Of a stretch of DNA of 35,633 bases, positions 9,590 through 18,556 are shown piece by piece. The notes beneath the pieces were generated by a model. It was not told the origin of the DNA. It made no database searches and worked only from the letters and a program-made list of their open reading frames with translations. The DNA lies in assembly GCA_002391105.1 (NCBI GenBank), contig DGRT01000064.1, positions 1 to 35,633 of the forward strand. The letters run 5' to 3'. The translations under genes and the position numbers were made by a program. How positions within the stretch are numbered: position 1 is the stretch's first letter; the number at the start of each line of letters is the position of its first letter. The DNA comes from Lachnospiraceae bacterium UBA4381 (GTDB taxonomy: Bacteria > Bacillota > Clostridia > Lachnospirales > Lachnospiraceae).

Positions 9590-10951
9590 CTATTCCTTAA
9601 TGATATCCCGAATATTGTTTATATTTTTATGTGTTGTAACAACTATAACACTGTCTCCGATTTCCATAGTATCACGACCACCCGGACGAATGATCCTGCC
9701 CTTCCTGTTTATGATACATATCAGTGTATTATCAATCAGTTGAAGATCCTTAAGCTCTACGCCGGCCTTGGTGAAGTCCTCACCTATAATAAGCTCAAGT
9801 GCTTCAACCTTGCCATCCATTATATGATACAATGCTTCAACTTCACTTCCCATAGAATTCTCCATAGACCTGACATACCTTACTATATAATCTATGGTTA
9901 TGTTCTTGGTACTTATAATGTTACCAACCGGAAGCTCTGTCACCAGATCCTCGTAGGAATTTCTGTGAACTCTGGTAATAAACTTGATATTCGGATTAAC
10001 ATTGCTAAGATAAAGTGACAGAAGAATATTGGCTTCATCCTGATGCATCAGACAGCAGACAGCATCCATATCCTCTATTGATTCCTGCATCAGAAGTCTC
10101 TTCTCCGTAGCATCTCCATTAATGATCATCGCCTTGGGAAGAAGCTCCGACAGTTCCTTGCATCTGTCCCTGTCTTTTTCAATGATCTTAACATTTATCT
10201 TGAGATCCAGAAGCTTCTTTGCAAGATAATAGCATATAGTACCACCACCGGCTATCATTACATTTTTTATGCTTTTAGCCTTGAGCCCGATCTTGTTCAG
10301 AAATGCGCTTGCTTCCCTCATGGAAAATGTTACTGATATCTTGTCTCCGGAATGAAGCACATTATAACCATTAGGTATGCTTACCTCTCCATCATGTTCA
10401 GTAACACATATCAGGGAATTAACACCAACCTTGGAAGGCAGATCCCTGATGGCAAGATTATCAAGTATCGAACCCTCCGGTATCTTCATGCCTATAAGAC
10501 TGACTCTGCCCTTCGCAAATGTATCCACCTCCAGGGCTGACGGAAGCTGTATCAGTCTCACCATTTCATCTGCCGCTACCATCTCAGGATTTATCGACAT
10601 AGACAGTCCAAGCTCTTCCTTCAGATACCGTATCTCATCAGTATATTGAGGGCTTCTTATCCTTGCAATGGTGTGACATTTTCCTGTTTTTCTTGCTATC
10701 AGACAGGCAAGCATGTTGATCTCATCATCACTGGTAACCGCTATCAGAAGATCCGCATCCTTTATCCCCGCCTCCATCTGGCTTCTGATACTGGTACAGT
10801 CTCCCTGATATCCTATTACATCACATGAGGATGTAACACCAATCAAGGCTGCGTGATTCTTATCCATTACCGTAACCTCATGTCCGGAAGTGGAAAGCGT
10901 TTCTGCAAGAGCCTGTCCAACCTTGCCACAGCCTGCTATCATAATATTCAT
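9590..10951 (-). CDS. trkA: Trk system potassium uptake regulatory protein TrkA
   Basis: A 453-aa protein with two tandem RCK units, as in TrkA. The first Rossmann motif is MIAGCGKVGQALAETL near the N-terminus followed by a TrkA_C domain. The second begins at NVMIAGGGTICYYLAKKL (near residue 230) with another TrkA_C domain at the end. TrkA binds nucleotides and gates TrkH from the cytoplasm. In the second motif the usual last glycine is replaced (GGGTIC), so nucleotide binding in that half may be altered. The start has AAAGGAG upstream. trkH follows by 2 bp. Confidence 0.94.
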   Translation of the reverse strand: MNIMIAGCGKVGQALAETLSTSGHEVTVMDKNHAALIGVTSSCDVIGYQGDCTSIRSQMEAGIKDADLLIAVTSDDEINMLACLIARKTGKCHTIARIRSPQYTDEIRYLKEELGLSMSINPEMVAADEMVRLIQLPSALEVDTFAKGRVSLIGMKIPEGSILDNLAIRDLPSKVGVNSLICVTEHDGEVSIPNGYNVLHSGDKISVTFSMREASAFLNKIGLKAKSIKNVMIAGGGTICYYLAKKLLDLKINVKIIEKDRDRCKELSELLPKAMIINGDATEKRLLMQESIEDMDAVCCLMHQDEANILLSLYLSNVNPNIKFITRVHRNSYEDLVTELPVGNIISTKNITIDYIVRYVRSMENSMGSEVEALYHIMDGKVEALELIIGEDFTKAGVELKDLQLIDNTLICIINRKGRIIRPGGRDTMEIGDSVIVVTTHKNINNIRDIIKE

Positions 10952-11048
10952 AATCCGATATTCTCCTTTGACCTTATTAAGTCAATTCTTTATGGTCACT
11001 CCATCAAATGCATGACCTGACCAGTTACGATCATTTTGTATAAACCGC

Positions 11049-11834
11049 TTACTGCCTTCTGGCAGCATACAGGCGTCTCAGATATAGTCTCAGAAAATCT
11101 TCATATTCGGCTATCCCATTAAATACGCCTTCAACTACGAAGCCCTCAGCTTCAAGCCTGGCTACCAGACCGGGGTATTCTTCTGAAACCGAATTCTCTA
11201 TCCCTTCACCTGCAATATATTCAAGAGGTGCAAGAACTACTCTTGTTCCTGTAATCTGCTTTATCTCTTTTATAACCTTATAAGGTTTTCTTGCGCCATG
11301 CAGTGTTGCGACAAAAGTATTAGGTATATACTTTCTGATGCTCTTCTCAAATTCCTGCAATCTTCTGTCAGCAATTTCGTCTGCAGCAGGATGAGCTGTT
11401 CCGGAAACAAGAAGCAGTATATCATCTCCTACTATATCTCCAAATGCACTCCTCACTGCTCTGGCTGTTATCTCATAGTCTTCCTCTTCGCTTATAAGAG
11501 GACCTGCTATATTCGTAATAATGAAAAGTCCGGCAAGTCCACCGGTCTCCTCCTTTAGACGCACAAAATCTTCACTTTCAAACACATCAGTCGTAAGCAC
11601 AGTAAGATGCGTGACACCCTTTTCCTTCATTCCAAGGATGGCAGCCTTCAGGTTCTGTACCTTTTCACCGGTTTCTTCGCGGAGTCTCTTTCTGATATCA
11701 CCATTAGTATATACATGTACTACCTCGGCATCCTCCAGCCTGTCCTTTATGGAAAGCACCAGCTCTTCTATGCACCTCGTATGAATATCACTATTCATAG
11801 TTCCAGGATTTACAACGATTATACCCTCTTTCAT
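11049..11834 (-). CDS. CbiK-like chelatase-fold protein with altered active site
   Basis: A 261-aa protein resembling CbiK, the anaerobic sirohydrochlorin cobaltochelatase, along its length: IIVVNPGTMNSD at the N-terminus, a central LLVSGTAHPAADEIADRRL, VATLHGARKPYKVI and VLAPLEYIAGEGIENS. In CbiK these positions normally read GHGT.H, TVEG and AGDHA.ND and carry the metal-binding His/Glu/His. Here the GHG histidine, the glutamate of TVEG and the AGDHA histidine appear to be missing, with H148 and H179 nearby. Cobaltochelatase activity is therefore doubtful. No other cobalamin gene is present. It starts 18 bp after the NlpC/P60 gene with only a weak GGGTG site, so it may depend on coupled translation, and it precedes trkA by 97 bp. 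Confidence 0.65.
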   Translation of the reverse strand: MKEGIIVVNPGTMNSDIHTRCIEELVLSIKDRLEDAEVVHVYTNGDIRKRLREETGEKVQNLKAAILGMKEKGVTHLTVLTTDVFESEDFVRLKEETGGLAGLFIITNIAGPLISEEEDYEITARAVRSAFGDIVGDDILLLVSGTAHPAADEIADRRLQEFEKSIRKYIPNTFVATLHGARKPYKVIKEIKQITGTRVVLAPLEYIAGEGIENSVSEEYPGLVARLEAEGFVVEGVFNGIAEYEDFLRLYLRRLYAARRQ

Positions 11835-11852
11835 ATAACACCCGTTTTATAA

Positions 11853-13253
11853 TTACTTTACCCATCTGCCACTGCTATCTACAAAGTAGCTTCCAATATA
11901 TGTTGCTGCAGCCATAGAGCCATCGCTCTTCAGATAATACCAGTCACTTCCGTCCTTTATCCAGCCTGTGGTCATGGCGCCGTTTATATCCATATAATAC
12001 CAACTGCTGCCAGCCTTTACCCAGCCTGTAGTCATGGCTCCACTGCTATTCATATAGTACCATACTCCATCAGCCTGCACCCAGCCTGTAGTCATGACTC
12101 CACTACTATTCATATAGTACCATACTCCACCATCCTTTACCCAGCCTGTTGCCATGGTTCCGTCCGGTCTCATATAATACCACACTCCACCTATCTTCTG
12201 CCAGCCCGTTACTATATAAGCATTCTTATCAAAATAGTACCAGGCTCCATCTACCTTGAACCATCCGGATGTCAGAAGATCACCATTTTTCTTCAGAAAC
12301 TTCCAGCCTTTACTATCCTTTTCCCAACTACCCGTGCCAAATGCACCTTCACCGGTAGTTTCTTCATTAGATGAAGAAGAGGATCCGCTCTGTTCAGAGC
12401 TGAGATAGATGTCATACCCCTCCGGAACAGAACCAAAGAGATCATAAAGCACCTCTGTAGCATTCATCTCCTGATACTTTTCATCGTCAGCAAATTGTGA
12501 GGTTATACTCCATCTGAACTGATTATATCCTGATAAATAGCCGGATGACCTGCTGCTGTCAGGATATCTTGAATACCAGTCACTATAATAGTTCTTCATG
12601 TAATAGGTTGCAAGTGTATTAGCCTGGGAATACTTCTGTCCGGAAGGCGTAGCTGTTCCCGAAAGCTGGACTCCGGGAGGACTGCTGTGAAGAAGTACCA
12701 CGCTTCCATCCTCGCAGCTTCCTATTACGATCCACATATGACCATTTGATTTCATTATGTCACCAGGCTTGTAATCTGTTACTGAAGATGCCATAGTGAG
12801 TGTTCCATAACCGGCTTCCTCCAGCTTTTCCAGAACCCGGTTATAATAATCAACATAGCCTTCATTTCCATCTTCTGTTTCAAGAGTGTTATAGATAGCC
12901 CATCCGGCAAAGCCACTGCAGTCCAGCCCTAGATGAATAACGCTCACATCCTTCGTATAGTCATAATCCTTATAATTATAAGAGGCTCCCTGCTCTGCAG
13001 CAAACTCAGCCCATTTAGGACTAAGACCTATAGTTCTTGCTTCTGTACCTGCACCTGTATCTTCTTCATTCCAGCCGCCACCATATATATACATGGTAGT
13101 TCCCATGGGCTTAAGCGCCGTCTGCAGAAATCCCTTAATGGACTTAGTGGTGCCCTCAGCCTGAACATTTCCAGCACCACTCAGAAGCTGTGATGAGAAT
13201 ATAAGCCCAAGCACCAAAATGATAGATATGATTTTTCCTATATATTTACTCAT
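11853..13253 (-). CDS. secreted NlpC/P60-type hydrolase with cell-wall-binding repeats
   Basis: A 466-aa exported protein. It has a signal peptide (residues 1 to about 32, cleavage near VQA-EG) and a central NlpC/P60-like cysteine peptidase domain with LDCSGFAGW (Cys112), GHMWIVIG (His172) and LLHSS (His189) as the likely catalytic and supporting residues. A Ser/Glu linker follows. The C-terminal half is six to seven wall-binding repeats of about 20 aa of the type GWVKDGGVWYYMNSSGVMTT, related to choline-binding (CW_binding_1) repeats. It probably cleaves peptidoglycan stem peptides at the cell surface. AAGGA lies upstream of the ATG. It is the first gene of the stretch that leads into the potassium genes. 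Confidence 0.85.
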   Translation of the reverse strand: MSKYIGKIISIILVLGLIFSSQLLSGAGNVQAEGTTKSIKGFLQTALKPMGTTMYIYGGGWNEEDTGAGTEARTIGLSPKWAEFAAEQGASYNYKDYDYTKDVSVIHLGLDCSGFAGWAIYNTLETEDGNEGYVDYYNRVLEKLEEAGYGTLTMASSVTDYKPGDIMKSNGHMWIVIGSCEDGSVVLLHSSPPGVQLSGTATPSGQKYSQANTLATYYMKNYYSDWYSRYPDSSRSSGYLSGYNQFRWSITSQFADDEKYQEMNATEVLYDLFGSVPEGYDIYLSSEQSGSSSSSNEETTGEGAFGTGSWEKDSKGWKFLKKNGDLLTSGWFKVDGAWYYFDKNAYIVTGWQKIGGVWYYMRPDGTMATGWVKDGGVWYYMNSSGVMTTGWVQADGVWYYMNSSGAMTTGWVKAGSSWYYMDINGAMTTGWIKDGSDWYYLKSDGSMAAATYIGSYFVDSSGRWVK

Positions 13254-13325
13254 ATATTATTTTCCTTATCTTTCATAGATACTCCAGAATATCCGGAAAT
13301 TCACCAGACAGTCTGTTTACGTTAT

Positions 13326-14027
13326 CTACTTCTTAGTTACAACGACACATCCCGTCTTAACTATACTGTTCTCAGGAATAAAGCCTCTGATTGGTGACAG
13401 AGGATAAATATTGGTATTTCTTCCTATAACGCTTCCGGGGTTCAGAACACTGTTGCAGCCCACCTCAACATAGTCTCCCAGCATAGCTCCGAATTTCTTA
13501 AGTCCTGTCTCGATACTAATGTCACTGTATTCATCATGACCCTTTACAACAACAAGAGTCTTGTCAGACTTAACATTGGAGGTAATAGATCCCGCTCCCA
13601 TATGTGACTTAAAGCCCAGTATGGAGTCACCCACATAATTATAGTGCGGAACCTGAACATTATCGAATATGATAACATTTTTCAGTTCAGTAGAATTACC
13701 GACTACGCAGTTTTCACCTACCAGTGCCGAGCCTCTGATAAATGCGCACTGCCTTACCTCGGTATTCGCCCCTATGATACATGGTCCAGCAATATATGCA
13801 GAATCAAAAACCTTGGCAGTCTTATGAATCCATACGTCCTCGCCTCTCTTTATGTATTCGGGATCATCTCCCTCGGATGCATCTATCTCAGCTCCCAGCT
13901 TAAGTATATAGTCCTTGATCAAAGGCAGCGCCTCCCACGGATAAGTCACACTGTTAAGAAGCTCTGCAGCCTTAGTGTGAGAGAGATCATACATATTAAG
14001 TACCATTAATTTTTCGTTATTACTCAT
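13326..14027 (-). CDS. left-handed beta-helix (hexapeptide-repeat) nucleotidyltransferase/acyltransferase-like protein
   Basis: A 233-aa protein with hexapeptide repeats (IHKTAKVFDSAYIAGPCIIG, then VRQCAFIRGSALVGENCVVG) that form a left-handed beta-helix, as in the C-terminal half of GlmU and other sugar-nucleotide enzymes. HYNYVGDSILGFKSHMGAGS resembles the GlmU acetyltransferase region. No N-terminal nucleotidyltransferase (GXGTRM) domain is present, so a pyrophosphorylase label would rest only on the helix. The start at 14027 is chosen for its AAAGGA site 8 bases upstream; an earlier ATG at 14051 has no such site. It lies downstream of topB, separated by 40-bp direct repeats. Confidence 0.75.
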   Translation of the reverse strand: MSNNEKLMVLNMYDLSHTKAAELLNSVTYPWEALPLIKDYILKLGAEIDASEGDDPEYIKRGEDVWIHKTAKVFDSAYIAGPCIIGANTEVRQCAFIRGSALVGENCVVGNSTELKNVIIFDNVQVPHYNYVGDSILGFKSHMGAGSITSNVKSDKTLVVVKGHDEYSDISIETGLKKFGAMLGDYVEVGCNSVLNPGSVIGRNTNIYPLSPIRGFIPENSIVKTGCVVVTKK

Positions 14028-14072
14028 GTTCTGTATCCTTTCTATTCTCAACTTGTATTTTAAATCCTCTTT

Positions 14073-14191
14073 TTTGAAATCAGGTATTCATATTCGTAGA
14101 AGCTTTCTTTTCTTTGAAATCAGGTATTCTTATTCGTAGAAGCCTTCTTTTCTTTGAAATCAGGTATTCTTATTCGTAGAAGCTTTCTTAA
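14073..14191. repeat. three 40-bp direct repeats overlapping the topB 3' end
   Basis: Three near-identical units start at 14073, 14113 and 14153 with a period of exactly 40 bp (TTTGAAATCAGGTATTC core, then TATTCGTAGAAGC). Units differ at about one to three positions. The unit at 14153 contains the last codons and the stop of topB (KKASTNKNT-stop), so the other two are copies of the gene's tail lying after its stop codon. There are no unique spacers between units. Confidence 0.95.
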
Positions 14192-16298
14192 CTTTGGAAT
14201 AAAATGGCTTCGTCTGGTCAAATACCACATGCATCTGATTCTGATTATTTACATTTTTAACTATATTAGTATATTTGGTCACATAACCACGAAGCTTTTC
14301 ATTATACTCTTCTTCCGTTATGCTTCCATCTGCAACGCCGGCAAGTCCATATTCCCAGCTTGCAGTAAGATCCGCTCTCAGAAGACCACTGATTGAGTAT
14401 CTTACCACATCATAGATTATTTCGCCTAAAAATGTTGGCGTCAGTACCTGTGTTTTTTTGTTTAGCTGAATATATTTATTCGTATCAAGCTTCGTTATGA
14501 TGGCATCTCTTGTAGCCGAGGTTCCGATACCACTACCCTTGATCTGCTCTCTCAGTTCCTCGTCCTCTATCAGATTACCAGCATTTTCCATAGCAAGTAT
14601 CATGGAACCGGAGGTATATCTTTTCGGAGGATTGGTCTTACCTTCCCTGATATCGAATCCTCCACAGGACAGCACATCCCCCTTCTTAAGCTTGGAAATA
14701 TAATCCACCACATCCTTTGTGGCAACCTGATTATCCGAGTCCTCACCGGAACCACCGGATTCCTTATCAGTATCTTTACTCCCTGTGTCCTCCTCACCGT
14801 CTTGACCGCCTGACTTCTGAGCATTACTTCCACTCATACGGTTTACCAGTGTCGGATCTGCTATCTTCAGATATCCGGGTTTTATAAGCAGCTTAAAGGA
14901 AGCGCTGAACTGCTCTGTATTTCTGGTAAGAACAACAGCCAGCTTCTGATATTCTGCCGGCGGATAATAGATAGACAGAAATCTTCTTACTATCTTGTCA
15001 TAAACCTTTGCCTGTATAGGAGGCAGTTTTCCAAGCTGACCAAGTCCCTGACCTGTAGGAATTATAGCATAGTGATCTGTGATCAGCTTATCATTAACAT
15101 ACTTTGAAGAAGCTATCCCTTTATAGCCCTGTTGATTAAGTATATTCTGAGCAAATGCTGCCACAGGCTGATAATTGCAGAGACCTCTTATATTCTTATC
15201 TATTTCCTTGGAAATGGCTGTAGATAAAACTCTGGCGTCCGTTCTCGGATAGGTAACCATCTTCTTCTCATACAGCTCCTGAACTATATTAAGGGTATCC
15301 GTAGGGCTTATCTTGAAGAATCTGGAGCAGTCATTCTGAAGCTCAGCCAGATTATAAAGCATAGGCGGATTCTTCTTCTCCGTCTTTCTGGAAATGCTGC
15401 TTATGGTAAGCTCCACAGGCTCCGGAGTCTTCAGATACTCTATAAGCTCCTCCGCATCCTTTCTCTCCTTGAAACCATTTTCCTTATACAGCTTGGGGCT
15501 GTTAAAATACTTGCTTCCGGATACCGCCTTCCACTCTGCATCAAAGAGCTTTATAAAGTCAGGATCCTGCGCAGCATCACTCCCCTTCTTTCCAACCCTT
15601 GCCAGCACTCTGTAGAAATCAGTTACTTTAAATTCCCTGATCTCCCTTTCGCGCTTTACGATCATTCCAAGAACACAGGTCATTACACGTCCAACCGCTA
15701 TGACGCATTTATCTATTCCCAGATACTGCTTTATAGGATAGGAATACTTGAGAGTCAGTGCTCTGGAGAAATTAATTCCCATAAGATAATCTTCCTGCGC
15801 CCTGAGATATGCAGAACAACTGAGATTATCATAATCCGACAGCGGCTTTGCCTGCTGGATACCTCTCAGGATTTCCTCCTCAGTCTGGGAATCAATCCAT
15901 ACTCTTCTTCTGTCTTTGGACGGATCCACCGCTGCCATCTGATCAACCAGTCTGTATATATATTCTCCTTCACGTCCGGAGTCGGTACAGACATAGATTG
16001 TTTCTACATCGTCCCGGTTCAGAAGTCCCTTTACGATATTAAACTGCTTACTGACAGCCGGAATCACCTCATACTTATAGGTATCAGGAATAAATGGCAA
16101 TGTAGCCATACTCCATTTCTTAAGTGCCTCATCGTAGGCATCAGGATAGCTCATTGTTATGAGATGACCTACACACCATGTAACTATATATTTATCATTT
16201 TCAATATAACCGTTGGACTTACCTCCCTTAACCTTAAGCGCATCGGCAAACTGCTGCGCCACAGAAGGCTTCTCGGCTATAAATAATTTTTTTGACAA
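14160..16298 (-). CDS. topB: DNA topoisomerase III
   Basis: A type IA topoisomerase of about 712 aa. The TOPRIM domain is visible as LFIAEKPSVAQQFADAL at the N-terminus and VCTDSGREGEYIYR (the usual TD.GREGE). The catalytic tyrosine lies in KKMVTYPRTDARVLS. A 45-residue Gly/Ser/Asp/Glu-rich insert (SGSNAQKSGGQDGEEDTGSK onward) is probably a disordered linker. The start is most likely the TTG at 16298: AAAGAGG is 8 bases upstream and the conserved SKKLFIAEKPS follows at once. An in-frame ATG at 16349 gives 17 extra residues without family resemblance. The 3' end is copied twice downstream as 40-bp repeats. Confidence 0.93.
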   Translation of the reverse strand: MSKKLFIAEKPSVAQQFADALKVKGGKSNGYIENDKYIVTWCVGHLITMSYPDAYDEALKKWSMATLPFIPDTYKYEVIPAVSKQFNIVKGLLNRDDVETIYVCTDSGREGEYIYRLVDQMAAVDPSKDRRRVWIDSQTEEEILRGIQQAKPLSDYDNLSCSAYLRAQEDYLMGINFSRALTLKYSYPIKQYLGIDKCVIAVGRVMTCVLGMIVKREREIREFKVTDFYRVLARVGKKGSDAAQDPDFIKLFDAEWKAVSGSKYFNSPKLYKENGFKERKDAEELIEYLKTPEPVELTISSISRKTEKKNPPMLYNLAELQNDCSRFFKISPTDTLNIVQELYEKKMVTYPRTDARVLSTAISKEIDKNIRGLCNYQPVAAFAQNILNQQGYKGIASSKYVNDKLITDHYAIIPTGQGLGQLGKLPPIQAKVYDKIVRRFLSIYYPPAEYQKLAVVLTRNTEQFSASFKLLIKPGYLKIADPTLVNRMSGSNAQKSGGQDGEEDTGSKDTDKESGGSGEDSDNQVATKDVVDYISKLKKGDVLSCGGFDIREGKTNPPKRYTSGSMILAMENAGNLIEDEELREQIKGSGIGTSATRDAIITKLDTNKYIQLNKKTQVLTPTFLGEIIYDVVRYSISGLLRADLTASWEYGLAGVADGSITEEEYNEKLRGYVTKYTNIVKNVNNQNQMHVVFDQTKPFYSKVKKASTNKNT

Positions 16299-16583
16299 TA
16301 CTTCAACCTCTTTCCCGTTTAATAACACCGAAATAATACCACATTTCAAATGCTTATTCTATTGTAACTATTCAGATCCTGCAATCGGTGAGCCCTTTTA
16401 TCATACATAATCAGAGCTCAGCCACTTACCAGCCGAGCTCCATTTGATTACTATATTGCGACACATATATCATTTCCCGATCTGATTTACGGTGCACCGA
16501 AGCCTGATCAACCCGCCTATGATGCAGATATCAAAAGTACCCTTTGACACCACAGGACATACGCATCCAGATCCTGCCGACGA
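16299..16583. other. intergenic region upstream of topB
   Basis: About 285 bp between the end of the LUD gene and the topB start. No gene, clear terminator or known RNA was recognised. GAGCTC occurs twice (near 16414 and 16435) and could form a weak hairpin. Confidence 0.3.
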
Positions 16584-17213
16584 TTAAAAGCCCAGATCAT
16601 CATTTACCAGTATAACATGTATCCTGTCCACATGCTTGGAATACCTAGTAATAAGGAACTGACAGCATATAGTATCAGGTGACTTGCAGTTCATACATGA
16701 ACCGGTTGATTTACATGGAGTGGAAATATCAAACCTCTGCGCATTTATAGGTGCAGCCACATTTCTCGCTCTCTTCATGGCAGCATCCACATCATTACAT
16801 ATCTTATTCATGCCAACGATAAAGAGAACCTTTTTAGGTCCCTGGGCAATAGCCGATACCCTGTTGGCATTTCCATCTATATTTACAAGAATACCATCCT
16901 CAGTCATGGCATTTACGCCTGAAAGAAATACATCTGCATCATAGGCCATGAGCATAGCTTCTCTTTTATCTTCGTAGTTGTCCCTGTCAATAAATGAATA
17001 CTGACCTTCCTTCAGAGCATCTACAAGTCCGATCTCCCTGACGCTCATTCCTCCACCCATTGTAATCTTAGCACCCTCAGGAATAATATCCAGTGCTATT
17101 TTAAGAGCCTCCTCCTTAGTAGCTGCATAATAGCCGGTCATATTTCTGGATTCCAGCCCCTTGATAACCTTCTTGGCTAATAGTTCATTTCTCTTTGTAA
17201 TATTCTCGTTCAT
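16584..17213 (-). CDS. LUD domain-containing protein (lactate-utilisation/LutC-YkgG-like)
   Basis: A 209-aa protein of the LUD (formerly DUF162) family. Family-type segments are GAKITMGGGMSVREIGL (residues 48-64), a Tyr/Arg/Asp-rich middle, FLSGVNAMTEDGILVNIDG (96-114) and VLFIVGMNKI. The C-terminus has a compact cysteine group (C167, C173, C176, C183, C184) that could bind a metal or cluster. LutABC oxidise lactate with iron-sulfur partners, but no such partner is visible here, so a lactate role is not supported. It starts 2 bp after the livM remnant with AAAGGGG upstream and may be expressed from the old liv promoter. Confidence 0.8.
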   Translation of the reverse strand: MNENITKRNELLAKKVIKGLESRNMTGYYAATKEEALKIALDIIPEGAKITMGGGMSVREIGLVDALKEGQYSFIDRDNYEDKREAMLMAYDADVFLSGVNAMTEDGILVNIDGNANRVSAIAQGPKKVLFIVGMNKICNDVDAAMKRARNVAAPINAQRFDISTPCKSTGSCMNCKSPDTICCQFLITRYSKHVDRIHVILVNDDLGF

Positions 17214-17215
17214 GA

Positions 17216-17841
17216 TTAACCCCTTTCTTTACCCGGCTGAGATACAGCCGAAAGCTTTGACATGATAAATCCCACTATTCCTTCCGGCATAAACAGGATT
17301 ACAAGTATTGCAATTAACCCAAGTATTATATTGGAAAGCCCCGGAAAATGTGCCAGAAACTCCTGCAGCATAACATATACTACTGTTCCAACAATCGGTC
17401 CCTCTATAGTTCCCACTCCGCCTATTATTACGATAAAAACCATAGATATGGTCCAGCTTATACTAAACCCACTCTCCGGATATATGGTTCCTTTATTTAT
17501 GAAGAATATAGAAGCAGAAATGCCAGAAATGCCGAAACCACTGTCCCTATCAAAACACCAACAAGTATTCCCACAGAATAATGCAGCTTATAAACTGTAG
17601 TCACCATAGCAACCGAATACCCTGCCAGTCCGATGTATGCCTGCTGTCCCAGACTCGTCATACCGGCAAAGCCGCTGAGCAGATTCCACATCTCGCCTAT
17701 GGTAATATACAGAAATATCTGCAGCATATATCTCATGAAATTTCCGGAGACAGCCTCTGTGATGCCCAGTATCAGTAAAATGATTCCGAGTACCGCATAT
17801 ATTATTATCTTTATAAGGGAACTATGCTTCATGCTTCGCAC
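17216..17841 (-). pseudogene. livM: branched-chain amino acid ABC transporter permease LivM, internally deleted
   Basis: Remains of LivM, a membrane permease of the branched-chain amino acid transporter. The N-terminal part (likely ATG at 17832, SD GGGAGG) reads to AFLAFLLLY and then stops at 17497. The C-terminal part resumes in another frame as FFINKGTIYPESGFSISW and continues with MVFIVIIGGVGTIEGPIVG to the end. The two parts total about 205 residues, against 290-320 for intact LivM. About 100 central residues are therefore missing, at a junction near 17505-17510, and the deletion shifted the frame. The livG and livF ATPase genes that normally follow are absent. Confidence 0.85.
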
Positions 17842-18556
17842 CTCCCTTATCTCTTTTATCAGGTATCATTCTGTTTATCCAGGTTCTGGGATCGAGTACC
17901 AGCAGAACTATCAGGAATATGTAGCTTATAAGAAGTCCGTAGTTTGCTCCGCCTAAAACCTGAATGAATCCAAAGAGTATTCCGGCAATCAGAGTACCCT
18001 TTATATTTCCAAGTCCACCTATAACTACAACCACAAATGCGATCAGCAGGTAAGAGCCGCCCGATGTAGGATAGAAGGTCCATTTCATGCTTACACAGGT
18101 TCCAGCCACAGCAGCAGTCGCAGCAGCTATTCCCATTGCAACAGCAAGTGTTCTCGGTACATTAATTCCGGAAAGAGATGCCGCAACCGGATCATCTGCT
18201 GTCGCCCTTATGGCTCTACCTATATCAGTCCTGTCCAGCAGAAGCTTGAGTCCGAATATGAGAACTATACTTACAGCCAGAAGAATGATACTTAGTAATG
18301 ATATATCCAGTCCGGCTATGGAAACAGTACTGTTGCCATAGGATGTAGCTATATGTCTGGCATCAGGAGTAAACTGATACAACATCCAGTCTTTAAGAAT
18401 AACGGATATACCAAAGGTTACCAGAAGCGCCGGCTCTGCCCCTCTTTTCATAGCACAGTTGATAAACAGTCTCTGCAATATAAAACCTATTATAAACATT
18501 GCCGGAACTGAGATAAACAGCGTCAGCAAAGGATCTATTCCCAGCCCAGCAGAAAT
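17822..18556 (-). pseudogene. livH: branched-chain amino acid ABC transporter permease LivH, 5' truncated and fused to livJ remnant
   Basis: LivH-type permease from about its second membrane segment onward: GLGIDPLLTLFISVPAMFII, then PALLVTFGISVILKDWMLY, the IGRAIRATADDPVAASLSG loop and a VVIGGLGNIKGTLIAG segment. The usual N-terminal 40-50 residues (NGLSLGSIYALIALGYTM-like) are absent. Upstream it is joined in frame to a LivJ fragment at about 18557. A TTG at 18529 could still start a 235-residue product, but it has no clear ribosome binding site and a piece of the protein is missing. The stop overlaps the livM start by about 10-20 bases, as in intact liv operons. Confidence 0.82.

Noticed and set aside
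14073..14191. CRISPR array
   Set aside because: The 40-bp units are directly adjacent with no unique spacers, and no cas genes are in the window.
17216..17841. Two separate small membrane protein genes
   Set aside because: The two pieces match the N- and C-terminal parts of one LivM with the centre missing and a frame change, so one pseudogene explains both.
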